Assembly (NCBI GenBank): GCA_027946555.1
Contig: JAPEVC010000063.1
Span: 100,229-164,228 of the forward strand
Reading direction: 5' to 3'
DNA: 64,000 nt
Source of the DNA: Gnomoniopsis sp. IMI 355080
Lineage: Eukaryota > Ascomycota > Sordariomycetes > Diaporthales > Gnomoniaceae
A program made the translations under genes and the position numbers. The notes beneath the pieces were generated by a model, which saw nothing but the letters and a program-made list of their open reading frames with translations, did not search any database and was not told the DNA's origin. Below are positions 35,413-45,900 of the stretch, in pieces; position 1 is the first letter of the stretch, and each line of letters starts with the position of its first letter.

Positions 35413-35732
35413 GCATATCTAATCGTTGCACACGTACGATCTTCTTGGTTTTATCGATATCAAAGCCAATTTCGAATCTCGATTTCGTTACTGCCGGCAG
35501 TCGTGCTTGCACTGAGTAAATGTCATCTCCTGCGGTCAGGCTTGGTGTGGTAATTGTACAGGAAAAAGTCCTATGCAGCGGTGGAGCAGGCTTATTACGC
35601 TATGAAAAATCATTCAGAAAACTTCACACTAGCTTGATCATGCAATCCGGCCCTTCCGCTGCCCTGAGAATCCATTGCTGTTTACCCGTCCAGAAGCTGA
35701 AGAGACCATATGGTAATTCTGGGTATGGGGGC

Positions 35733-35850
35733 TGCAAGAGGACCCACAACAATCTTCGCAGGGACCTTTGAAACAGCATGATCCCGAAGGGGGGGGGGGG
35801 TGGCAAGGAGATCCACATTAATCTTCGTAGGGACTGTCGACACGATATGG
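35733..35850. repeat. Two diverged direct copies of a ~49-nt sequence
   Basis: Copy 1 (about 35733-35782, core GCAAGAGGACCCACAAC, AATCTTCGCAGGGAC) and copy 2 (about 35802-35850, core GCAAGGAGATCCACATT, AATCTTCGTAGGGAC) align at roughly 70% by eye. About 11 of 14 differences are transitions. They are 69 nt apart. Confidence 0.6.
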
Positions 35851-36875
35851 GCGGCTCGCAAGCGATACTATGATCCCCTTCCCTTCCCATCAGACGATTA
35901 CCAGATTCTCAGAGTGTGTGAGCCCCGCACACACTACTAAATATGGAGGTGGTTCGGATGATAAAGCAGTCCCTGGTGTCGATGGGATCAAGCTGATTGA
36001 TGGGATGAAATGCACATAACCACTCCAGCAGTCGAAGCGCGTCACCTCGCTTCCACGCAAGGTTGTTGAGTCAAAATATGTTTCGTTTCATGACTCCTTC
36101 AATACAGGTAAATGGGCGGCTGCCACAATCGATTGCCCCTTTCCCGAAGTGGCAGGGTGGGTTCAGCAGACGGCCCCCAGAATAAATCGAAGGCGGAGCC
36201 GCCAAGAAGCATCAAACAACTGCGGAATTTCAAGGAGCTTCCGTTTTCAACCTCGCGGAGAACTATGTAAGGTGCGCTTGTTCACATTTGGGAAGCAAAC
36301 GCGTTGCATGCGGGGGCCCTCACTCTCCTGCGATTGATGGTTTCGTGGGCAGACAACCTCCGTATTCGTTGTTGTGTGAGTATCTCAAAACTGTGATTCC
36401 TCAAGATGTCGGATTCCTAGCCTCCGCTAATGTCCAGGTGGGAATGAGGCTCCAGAGAAGCAACCGAGACCATATTGGCCATGGCTATCCTTGATTCGTC
36501 GAAAACATCCACGCATGTCTCCTTGCATGCTTTCCTTTCCTTGTGGTTAGAGGTAAATCTCAAGAGAAGCGTCGCCAAGCTTGGAGTTCTGCATGGAAGG
36601 ACCTCATTGCCCAATGGCCTCGCCTTGCCGTTGTGGGCTCAAGCTGCTTGGCAAACAGGATCTGCCACATGGTTTCGAAACATGTGGAGGTGACCCTCGC
36701 CGCCAAGCAGCCAAGACCGTAGAGGGACGGAGAAACACTCTTTTGGAGGAAATACTGTCCACTTTATACAGCAAACACGAAGACTCTCGGTTGCCCCTGC
36801 GATGGAGGCGATTTCAACATGAGCTCACGGAGGTTGTTCCCAGAACGATAGGGGCAAGATGTTGCCCAGTAGTTT

Positions 36876-36884
36876 GATATAAAT
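36876..36884 (+). promoter_or_regulatory. Possible TATA element of the pectate lyase gene
   Basis: GATATAAAT about 180 nt upstream of the ATG at 37063. This would imply a leader of about 150 nt, consistent with the pyrimidine-rich, CAA/CTT-rich sequence that follows. Confidence 0.3.
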
Positions 36885-37062
36885 TATGGCGAAGGCGCTA
36901 CTTTATCGAAAGACAAAATTCATATTCATCAACACATTCATTCTAGCCCCAGAGGTTCCTACACTCCCTTCGTTTTAACACAACTTCACTGCAACTTTTA
37001 CTCGTAGGCTCTGGTAGCTCACATTCTTTCCACAAGTCCCTTTTGCAACACCAAGCCTCAAA

Positions 37063-38040
37063 ATGAAGCTCACTCTCCTCTCCTCCGTTATGGTCGCTGG
37101 CGCCTCTGCTTTCCCAGCCTATAACCTCGTCAAGCCTCGCAATGCGAGCTCTACCGGCTCTGTCACGGATGCGTGCGATATTGGATACTGCACTCAGAAC
37201 GGCGGTACTACTGGTGGCGCGGCTGGTTCTCAGACCACTGTCACGTCTTTGGACGAGTTGATCGAGGCCGCAGGTGCCGATGGAGCTGCCATTATCATTG
37301 TTGATGGCCAGCTCGAAGGCGCCGAGTCCGTCGACATTGCCTCGGACAAGACCATCATTGGTGCCTCGGGCTCCTCATTGACTGGCATTGGTCTGCGTGT
37401 CAAGGACGCGTCCAACGTTATCATCAGGAACATGAAGATCTCCAAGGTCACCGCAGATGCCGGTGATGCCATTGCCGTCCAGGCCTCTCAAAACGTCTGG
37501 ATCGACCACTGCGATCTCTCCTCCGACCAAGACAACGGCAAGGACTACTACGATGGTCTTTGCGATTTGACTCACGCTGCTGACTACGTGACCGTCTCCA
37601 ACACCTACTTCCACGACCACTACAAGGCGTCTCTGGTTGGTCACTCCGACTCCAACGCCGACGAGGACACCGACCACCTGATCATCACCTACGCCAACAA
37701 CTACTGGTCCAACATCAACTCCCGTGGTCCCTCTTTCCGCTTCGGCACCGGTCACATCTTCAACAGCTACATGGAAAACATGGACACTGGCATCAACACC
37801 CGCATGGGTGCCGAGCTCCTTGTCGAGTCCTGTGCTTTCTCTGGAGTTGACAAGGCCATCGAGAGCGCGGACTCTGACGAGGTCGGATACGCCACTGTCA
37901 ACGACGTCGACCTTGGCGACGGAACTAACACTGCCGACGCTGGTTCTCTGGACTCTGTTCCCTACGACTACACTCTGCTCGGATCCGCCAGCGTTAAGGA
38001 CTCGGTCACCAGCACTGCTGGTCAGACTCTGAGCTTCTAA
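37063..38040 (+). CDS. Secreted pectate lyase, polysaccharide lyase family 1
   Basis: Calcium-dependent beta-elimination of polygalacturonate in plant cell walls. Intronless, 325 residues. The signal peptide MKLTLLSSVMVAGASA is followed by FPAYNLVKPR. The right-handed beta-helix carries the PL1 motifs: VWIDHCDLSSD (about 145-155), calcium-site acidic residues in YDGLCDLTHAADYVTVSN, and RGPSFRFGTGHIFNSYMEN with Arg221/Arg226, of which one is the catalytic arginine. No carbohydrate-binding module. Codon usage is strongly biased (GGC, ATC, AAC, GAC), suggesting high expression. Convergent with the GH94 gene; the 343-nt gap holds only 3' flanks. Pectin lyases of the same family are less likely because the acidic calcium-site residues are kept. 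Confidence 0.93.
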   Translation: MKLTLLSSVMVAGASAFPAYNLVKPRNASSTGSVTDACDIGYCTQNGGTTGGAAGSQTTVTSLDELIEAAGADGAAIIIVDGQLEGAESVDIASDKTIIGASGSSLTGIGLRVKDASNVIIRNMKISKVTADAGDAIAVQASQNVWIDHCDLSSDQDNGKDYYDGLCDLTHAADYVTVSNTYFHDHYKASLVGHSDSNADEDTDHLIITYANNYWSNINSRGPSFRFGTGHIFNSYMENMDTGINTRMGAELLVESCAFSGVDKAIESADSDEVGYATVNDVDLGDGTNTADAGSLDSVPYDYTLLGSASVKDSVTSTAGQTLSF

Positions 38041-38383
38041 GCTGCGAATGGTGGTACAAGAGCATATAAGGTGGTGTCAGTATGTAAGTTTGAGCAGGAA
38101 TCAAGAAGGCGAGCTTTTTGTTGTAGATACTTTAAAAGACTGCCCTAGCCGGTGGCCTTAGGCTTTATTCTCAGGGGTTGTAAATATATTCACCACTTGT
38201 GACCATTCTATTCTCCCACCTAAGTTTTCTTGAGCACTTGTGCTGTTGCCTTCGTTCTCATCGCCTTGCCACAGTCTCTCCAGTGCCCGGTCTCACAACT
38301 TCAATACCTAGACCACAATCCATCTACGAAAAGCTCGTTTTTTTTAAGCCCAGGTTAGTTGTTGTAGAACGCAGCCTAGCTAT
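38041..38383. other. Convergent 3' flanks of PL1 and GH94 genes
   Basis: 343 nt, no gene seen. A T-rich run lies near 38338-38344. Confidence 0.4.
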
Positions 38384-40774
38384 TCATATCTTGGGCATCG
38401 TCACAGAAATGTGATAGACATTTCCAACCTGGATACCAGTGATGTGTGGATCGGGAAGCGACTTGCCGTCCACCACGACTTCGACACTGTTCACATCTCC
38501 GCGCTTGATTTCCACATTGAATTGTGCACCGCGGAACGACCGTTGGACTTTGAGACCATTCCAGTCAGATGGAAGTTGTGGCTCGATGCGAAGGCCCTCT
38601 ACGTCGCCACGCAATCCACAAAGCCCCTCAATGAAGCTTCGGTATACCCACGAAACCGTCCCTGTGTTGAACAATTGACTAGATCGTCCGGCTCGCTCAG
38701 GATACTCTTTCCACCCACCCCGATAATAATTCGGGATGTATACAGGCAACTGTCCCCTTTGCACATAATCTTCCTCACTCGGGCCAGGTAGCATCTGTTT
38801 GAGCAACCTGTAGGCCCTGTCTGCCTGGCCGATGCTGTAGAGCGCATGGATATAAAAGGCCGCCGCGTGATTGTATACCGCTCCATTTTCGCCTTGTCCT
38901 GGGAACTTTTGCGTCACACGCCCAACATCCTCGCGCATTCCACTAAATGGCGGCCAAAACATCAACACTCCATACGGCGTGCCTAGCAACTCATCAACCC
39001 GCGGCAGTATTTTCTTGATCTTTGCCTCATCCGCTGCGCCGCCCAAGATCGACCACGCCTGTGGATTGAGCCAGATCTTACCCTCCGGGTCGTCCCTGAC
39101 ACCGAAAGTAACATTATCGTCCGTGATGCCGCGGGCAAACCATTCGCCGTCCCAGAAGTGCTTGTTGGCCGCCTGATTGACCTCGGCCGCGCCCTCTGCG
39201 TACTTCTTCGCCAAGGACTCTTGGCCGGTCTGCCGGCAGACCTCGGCCCAGAGTCTCAGCGCGTAGCCTGTGGCTACGGTAAGCCAACCTGAGACACCCT
39301 TGCCCTTGTAACCGACCATGTTCATAGGGTCACACCAGTCGCCTTGTGCGATGTAGCTCAGGCCGCGGGCGTCGCGGGCGTCCGTGGAGAGGAGCCAGTC
39401 CATGGCACGGCAGAAACGATCGAAGACAGTGAACGATAGGCCAATTTCATCAACGATGGTCTCCTTGAGAAGGTCATAGTCACCCGTCTCTCCTAGGTAG
39501 ACGTCGAGGGCGACGGGCAGCCAGACACAGTGGTCAGTATGTGGGACTTGATTGATATATTTCAGCTCTGCGTCTGGGGAAAGTCGGACTCCATCGGGCA
39601 TGGCTCCGGACTTTTCTTGTTGTGACAACGCTGTGACAATAGCTTGACGAGCTACGGAAGGGTTGATATAGGCCATTCCCATGTTGTCTTGCAGGTAATT
39701 CCGGGTTTGTGGGTCGGTTGTGAGTCGGTTCACGTCGCCATGGTAGAAAACTTGCCGGGGGAGCCAGTTGTTGATGAAATCATTCAAATGAGGATCTGGA
39801 GTTTCAATCCGAAGGCAGCCCTCACCACTTTGAATATACTTGTCATAAGCTGCGGCTGCCGTCGAGAAACCTTCCTGGCTAAGGTATCGACCCCTGATGG
39901 TCTGGATCTCGTCATCGTCCAAGGCTGGCCCGAAAAGGAATTGATATGAAGTACTCTCGTTCGGTAAGATATGCAGTCGGTACTGAACTGCTGCTACTGG
40001 AGTCTCATATCGTGCGTCGCCACCCTTCAGCGTGAGGGCGGTCCGTATTGCCGACGGTGCTTGAAGGCCTCCCTCGCCCTCGAATGCCTCCTGTCTAGCC
40101 TCCCAAGCAAGTGGCGGAGTACCGCACAGAAAGTAAGTCTTGTCTTTCAATTGCTTGTTCTTGAAGTAGTCTTCGGCCTTCTGGTATGGAGTGATACTGC
40201 TTCCCACGACGCCTCCCAGATCGCTCCGATACTCAGCGCTCTGGTTCATCCAGGACATATACCCTATCGTGAAATATGGATATAGACTAATCTTTCTCGG
40301 GCGAGAAGACACATTAGTAACTTTGACGGTCCACAACTCCACTACGTCTTCGGTTGGCAGAGTCAGCTTCATCTCTATGCGAATGCCATCCAGACCCATG
40401 ACGGTCCATGAGACGTCACTTTTTCCCACAGAGAACACGTATTCCTCCGGTATGGCTCTGACAGGCTCGTGGGGAGCAGAAAATATTTCATTTGTCTCTT
40501 CGTCTTTGACGTACACAAAGCGGCCGGGATGATGAGCATAGTATGGGTGCTCTGGCTGCATGAACGTCTTGGCCTCAATGTTGGGCGCATGTGCGTACTT
40601 TGCAGGCTCGGGCTGCATGAATTGCGCAGTGGCATAACCTCGACAGGTGAAGTGAATCATCATTCTCTTGTTCCAGAGAAAACTACCCGCCTTGGGCAGG
40701 GCCGTGGGGCTGGTGAGCTCGTAGCGGTCCTCATTGTCAGCTGGTCCCAAGAGAGGGGTTCGGTCTGATGACAT
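38384..40774 (-). CDS. GH94 phosphorylase, cellobionic-acid/cellobiose phosphorylase-like
   Basis: Reversible phosphorolysis of a beta-glucosidic disaccharide to a glucose 1-phosphate-type product, probably intracellular (no signal peptide). Single exon, 796 residues, the normal size for one-module GH94 enzymes. The N-terminal beta-sandwich includes PGRFVYVKDEETNEIFSAPH and DGIRIEMKLTLPTEDVVELW. The (alpha/alpha)6 barrel contains GDWCDPMN with the likely catalytic acid Asp482, preceded by HTDHCVWLPVALDVYLGETGD and followed by KIWLNPQAWSILGG, GENGAVYNHAAAFYIHAL and FNTGTVSWVYRSFIEGL. The known Neurospora GH94 protein is a cellobionic acid phosphorylase, acting on the product of C1-oxidised cellulose. 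By relation that activity is preferred here, but acceptor specificity is inferred. SYGGRG (CreA-type) matches upstream are too frequent to be meaningful. Confidence 0.92.
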   Translation of the reverse strand: MSSDRTPLLGPADNEDRYELTSPTALPKAGSFLWNKRMMIHFTCRGYATAQFMQPEPAKYAHAPNIEAKTFMQPEHPYYAHHPGRFVYVKDEETNEIFSAPHEPVRAIPEEYVFSVGKSDVSWTVMGLDGIRIEMKLTLPTEDVVELWTVKVTNVSSRPRKISLYPYFTIGYMSWMNQSAEYRSDLGGVVGSSITPYQKAEDYFKNKQLKDKTYFLCGTPPLAWEARQEAFEGEGGLQAPSAIRTALTLKGGDARYETPVAAVQYRLHILPNESTSYQFLFGPALDDDEIQTIRGRYLSQEGFSTAAAAYDKYIQSGEGCLRIETPDPHLNDFINNWLPRQVFYHGDVNRLTTDPQTRNYLQDNMGMAYINPSVARQAIVTALSQQEKSGAMPDGVRLSPDAELKYINQVPHTDHCVWLPVALDVYLGETGDYDLLKETIVDEIGLSFTVFDRFCRAMDWLLSTDARDARGLSYIAQGDWCDPMNMVGYKGKGVSGWLTVATGYALRLWAEVCRQTGQESLAKKYAEGAAEVNQAANKHFWDGEWFARGITDDNVTFGVRDDPEGKIWLNPQAWSILGGAADEAKIKKILPRVDELLGTPYGVLMFWPPFSGMREDVGRVTQKFPGQGENGAVYNHAAAFYIHALYSIGQADRAYRLLKQMLPGPSEEDYVQRGQLPVYIPNYYRGGWKEYPERAGRSSQLFNTGTVSWVYRSFIEGLCGLRGDVEGLRIEPQLPSDWNGLKVQRSFRGAQFNVEIKRGDVNSVEVVVDGKSLPDPHITGIQVGNVYHISVTMPKI

Positions 40775-42913
40775 CGTAGTATGTGGAGGGGTTTGTAGCA
40801 GAGACCAGTCTGCACTGCGAACGATTCAAAACGAATGGCAAAGTGAGATTGGGCAACACGAGTTCCAACACAAAATGCAAACTTGAGCAGTCAGCCTAGC
40901 TATTCGAGCGAGCCATGCGGTCCATATAAGATGTAGCGCGACATTGGACTAACGGCAGTCGATCCCGTCGGGTGTCAGCCAAGCCTACTGAGGTTGGAGG
41001 GAGGTAACATGATCTTCAGCCTCTTCCGGACTATCAGACCCTGCAAAAGCATTTAGCCTCAATTCAAGGTCCACGAACCAGACAGCTCAAGGCAAAACTT
41101 CGGAACAACTATCACTTGAACTCTTAAATTGCACGAGGTGCAGGGGACCTACCAATATGCTCAACTATTTCCTGCGTCTGCGTGAATGTGAGTTGCCTAT
41201 GTTATCCTCTCTTCTTCGAAGAGAAAGAACAAATTCAGACTTCTCGACGACAATATTAGTCCTCGCTTCTGTGATCAACGAGCCTCAGCCAATTAGGTAA
41301 AGCCACCTAGGTATGCAGACCATCCATAGGCCGATTTTACCAGTTGAGCCCCCTTCCATAATATCTGTGGCTATCTAGAGAGTTCCTTGATAAGTAGGTA
41401 CGAGATCGCGATTGCAGTCCGTATAGCAACCTTGAGCGAGAAGTCTCACAAGGAGTGGAGCACTTGCTTCACTTGTCTACCTATGTATGACCTCTACTTA
41501 TCGGTAGTACTAGATCCATTGACCCATACCAGCGAATTCATGGACGTATACACCAGGAGGCTGAAATAACGCTACGCCTAATTACCAGACTGTCAGCATC
41601 ACGTACCCCGCGCAGAATTCTGAATACCAGGTGGGTAACGTGGCAATTGGCTCCTGTGGCAAGTCGCTGCAAGCCGCTGCAAGTGGCTTTAAGTCGCACA
41701 GAACAAGTCGAGCTTTAGGTTGATATCCCATACCCCCATAGTTTTGAATACAGATGAACATCAAAAATTTCCAACGGTAGGGGATGACAAACGAGCCCTT
41801 AAGACTACGCTTATATCATACGGGACTGAGAACGCGGGAAACTTAGAACTATAACCTTTTCCTCTCGTGTGGAGCGGTCACGGAACTATTGGCCAGGGGT
41901 TCCACTATCACTGTTCCTGCGACTGTTTGGAGTGCAGTTTATCTACTCTACCTCTGGTCAGTTCAGCATCTTTATGGCATAAAATAAGCGTACGATTCAT
42001 TGTGTGAAGATGTCAACGATGTATGGTACAAGGGCATGAGATACCATGATAAGGGCCGGGGACTTGTTGAGAGCCGGGGCGCATGGACTTAGGTGGTGGG
42101 CTGAGGGGGGAAAAGAATTTTAAATTTCATGGATGATGATGGAGATGACATTTGTACTCACTAACCATCTCCATGGGCTATAATCTCCGACATAAGAGGT
42201 TTCATTAGGCAGCTCGTCCTCCTAATCTGCACGTCTAGATGATTTGCCCTTGTACCCATTCAAGTAGCGGCCTCAAGCGTCTCCTGTGAATACCATACAC
42301 TGAGAAGCTTGCCCATTGCCTTGCAACCAAGCTTATTCAGTTGAAATTGCTGGATGCGTCACATACAGAATACATTAAAAGGTCATAAAATTTGTGCTAA
42401 TACTTACCATAGCCGGGGATTGACATGATCATAGTTTGGCAGTCAAGTTACATGACCTAAAGGTCCGAGGGCTCAGAGCTGGGTGACTATCTAGGTAGGT
42501 AAGCGGGTGAACATTGGTGATTATCCGGCTCTCTATGTTTCCTTCTGTTCTTTTAACATGTTCTTTTCGGATTTACACATTACTTACCATCGAAATTGCT
42601 TGACAGCGGCATGATGGACTCTTCACCGCTAAGCCAATAGAGAATCACGTACTTGTGATGAATGAAGCAGCGGGCGAGACTCATATATCAACCTGAGGTG
42701 AATTCGGGCGCTGACTTAGCTGCCTACTAGTAGGTGATCTGGAACAGGAGGGACGAGGAGGTTGATGAGTATTCGATAATGATGGAACCTTTTATTGTGA
42801 AAACATATATTACAGCGAAGTTTTGGTTTCCTAACCCCACCGAACGCCTGTACCTATGCCCAATTTGTATGGTATAAAACGAGAGAGATCAACCCAAGCG
42901 CCCAAAATGTTTT
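40775..42913. other. Intergenic, no supported gene
   Basis: 2.1 kb between GH94 and the 3' end of the giant glycosyltransferase. It holds a decamer repeat (41661-41697), CACCTAGGTA (about 41304-41313) and TATCTAGGTAGGTA (about 42488-42501). Only short frames are present. Confidence 0.5.
41661..41697. repeat. Imperfect decanucleotide tandem repeat
   Basis: Four consecutive 10-nt units: AAGTCGCTGC, AAGCCGCTGC, AAGTGGCTTT and AAGTCGC(ACA). The function is unknown. Confidence 0.6.
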
Positions 42914-45900
42914 CTACAGTGCGTCTCTCGACGACACAAAAGAAGGTGTCCTGCTTTCAACCCACGGCCTTCTAGGGGCTTTGCTCAATCTTTTGCCTTC
43001 ATAAGTCGACACACTGAGGAATGAACCCCTCGTGCTCGGCGGGAACTCCTGCCATCTAATCGACTTTTTCCTCGTCACCAATGCAAGCGCGCTGTTTTGG
43101 CTACCACGCCCATCTATTCTGCCCTGTTCCACGTCCCGGGGATCATGCGCGTTGGTGCCTCGTCTTTGCGTGACATCCAACACACCCACATCTTCCGTCT
43201 CCGCCCACAACTCTTCCTCACTCACATCACTGTACCGCAGGGGCACGGGAGCACCGAAACGGAAGCTCCTGTTGGACGGGGCCATGAGCGCCTCGTCGGC
43301 GCGCATCCGCGCCATATGCCACTGAATCCAGTACATCTGTTCGTGCTCGCGGAGGTAGCGCTTCCCGTGGAAGCCCTTGAGCACGACGCCACGCGACATC
43401 ATGCCAACCTCGCGACGGAACTCTGCTTTTTCGTACATCCGCTGAGTTAGCCACTTGACATCCGAGTCCTTGATCACGTCGGGCAACGTCAAGCTTGCGG
43501 GCACCGAGTCCTTCTTGCCGACTTCACCAGTGAACTTGGACCAGGGTCCGACCATGGACAACAATGAAATTTGGGCCCGCGCGAGCGCCACGGGATCATT
43601 GGGAGGCACAACCTCGCCGTATTTCTGATCCATGTCGTCGGGATCCGTAAGGACCAATGCGGTAGCACCGACCGCTGTCGCCACAATGGGCACGCCAGCG
43701 AGGGCGGCTTCCGCGATGGCGAGGGGTAAACCCTCAGACAGCGACGAGTTCATGAAAAGCCAAGCATCCTTGAGAACTTCTTGCGGCCGTCCGAAACCAC
43801 CAAGGGTCACCTTGTCGGACATCTTGCACTGTTGGATCAGCTTGACGATATCAATCGTGTACTGCGGCTCGCGGTCTTGTGCACCGTATACGACAAGCCG
43901 GTAGTCCTTGAAGCCAAACTTGTTGATGATAACGTCAGCGGCCAAGACGGCTGTGCGCACATCCTTGATGAATTGCACGTTGGACAACATGATGACCGTG
44001 GGCACCTCGGTGCGGACCTTGTCGACTGGCTCGAAAGCGTCCATGTTGCCCACGCCGTTGACAATGGGGTCAATCTTGCGCCGGAACTGGTTACGGTGGT
44101 TGACTTGACCGCGGTCTGTGCCAAGATCCGCTTCCCAGATAGGGTTGAAGAACGACGTGCAAGGCAAGATAACATCGGCATGGAAGTAAGCTAGCCGGGT
44201 TGCTAGACCAATGCCGGCGAGCAGCATGGTCTGGACGGGAATGGAAAGCTCGCACTGAGCAGGGGAAATGTTGAGGCAGCACTCACGCCAGAGAATGGCG
44301 TGGTCCCAAATACCAAAGGTCGTACCCCGCTTGTACTTCAGAAGCATGCCAAACAGACTGCTGATACCGTGATGGGTGCTCTGGAAGACCTGCGGACAAT
44401 TCTCAGGCGTCTGCACACTGAAGATGAAGAAGTATGACTTGTAGATGGCCATTGCATCGCGGAAATCCGTCATGGTCGGGCGGGACAGCTCAAACCACTC
44501 AGATGGGTCCATGATGTTCGGCTCATCATAGCTCTCCAGCCATGCCTCAGCCCATGCGCCAGCGACCTCCTTGCTGTTCCACGTAGCATTGTAGTCCTTG
44601 TGCTCGAAGTACTTGAACATGGTGAGCATAACATTGCTGTAGTTCAGCAAGTCGGCTCGATTGACTTGGCGTGACCGCGCACCCTTCACGAATTGTTTGA
44701 GGATAGGGACGAAGGTGCCGATGATATCACGATTGACCTCGGTGTCGTTGATCTTACGATCGACTTCCGATTGGAGCAAGTTGTCAATAACTCCATGGCT
44801 TGGAGTTTTGCCATCCAGTCCCCACAGAGGTAGGATCTTGAGCGACTGCACGTTCTTCTCAATTTGGAAGCGAGGAATACCGTACTCATTAGCCGACTCG
44901 GCGAGGACATGGTTGCGAATCGTACTGTGACCGTTGACGAGGTCGCGACGGCAGTTGGATACACCGCCAGGTGACTCAGGCCAACAGCCGACGTCGTTGA
45001 AGATGACAGAAATACGATCCTGGGTATCCTTGAAGCAATCCTCGGGACGAGTCGTCATCTGGTTTGCATCCTTGCCCAAACCCATGGCATAAAGATCAGC
45101 AGCCTTTATCGGCAACATGCAAACCTCTGAGACATCTTTCTCGATCTCGATGGCGGCGACAATCTGCTCAATGTTTTCATCGAGCTCCATCTTGGCCGCA
45201 GTAAGCCGGCCCGTCGAGCGACAGGACCAGTATCTCTGCAGCGTGGGCTCCTCACGTAGAATGAACTCGTCCATCCAGCAAGCGGTAATTCCATCAAGCG
45301 AGTTGGACTTGAGCCAGTTATTCCACAGCTCGGTGCGCAGCCACCACGTCGGGACGGGCGTGTAGATCTTCTTCTTTCTGAAGTAACTCCACGCGCCGGG
45401 GTTGAGGATTGTCGACAATGATTTGACTCGGCCGCTGTATTTGCGGATGCGACGCACATCGTCCCTGTGGTGGCGAATAAACAGATCGTCATTTTCAAAC
45501 GCGACGTCCGAGGGCCGCTTCTCCATGATGGCCTCCTCGGGGAAAACCTGCGGGGGCTGCGAGATGAGAGAACGCACGTCGCCGTCTTCCAGGACAGTCA
45601 CCATTGTTGGGTCGCGACGATGGGCGTAATTGCTGGTTGTGGTGTACATTCTCTGTCCGATTCTGCGCACAACACGGCAGATACGGTCAGAAGGAACCCA
45701 GTCGAGCTTCGCGCCAACGTCAGCACGCAGTGGAACACCCCAATAGACTGCGAAGCTATCACTGGCGGGGACGTTGGCGAGCTTGAACTCAGCGCGTAGG
45801 ATTTCATGGCTGTTCTTTGGGCTGGACTTGTAAGAGTAGGTGAACTCGTACTCCTTCTTCGTCTCAAAAACCATGACACCGTGAGTGACACGACCATACT

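Larger units (their letters stand above)
35413..37062. other. Intergenic, with diverged direct repeat and 12-G run
   Basis: 1.65 kb. It contains a diverged tandem direct repeat (35733-35850), a G12 tract (35789-35800) between its copies and a TATA-like element (36876-36884) ahead of the pectate lyase gene. No gene supported. Confidence 0.5.
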
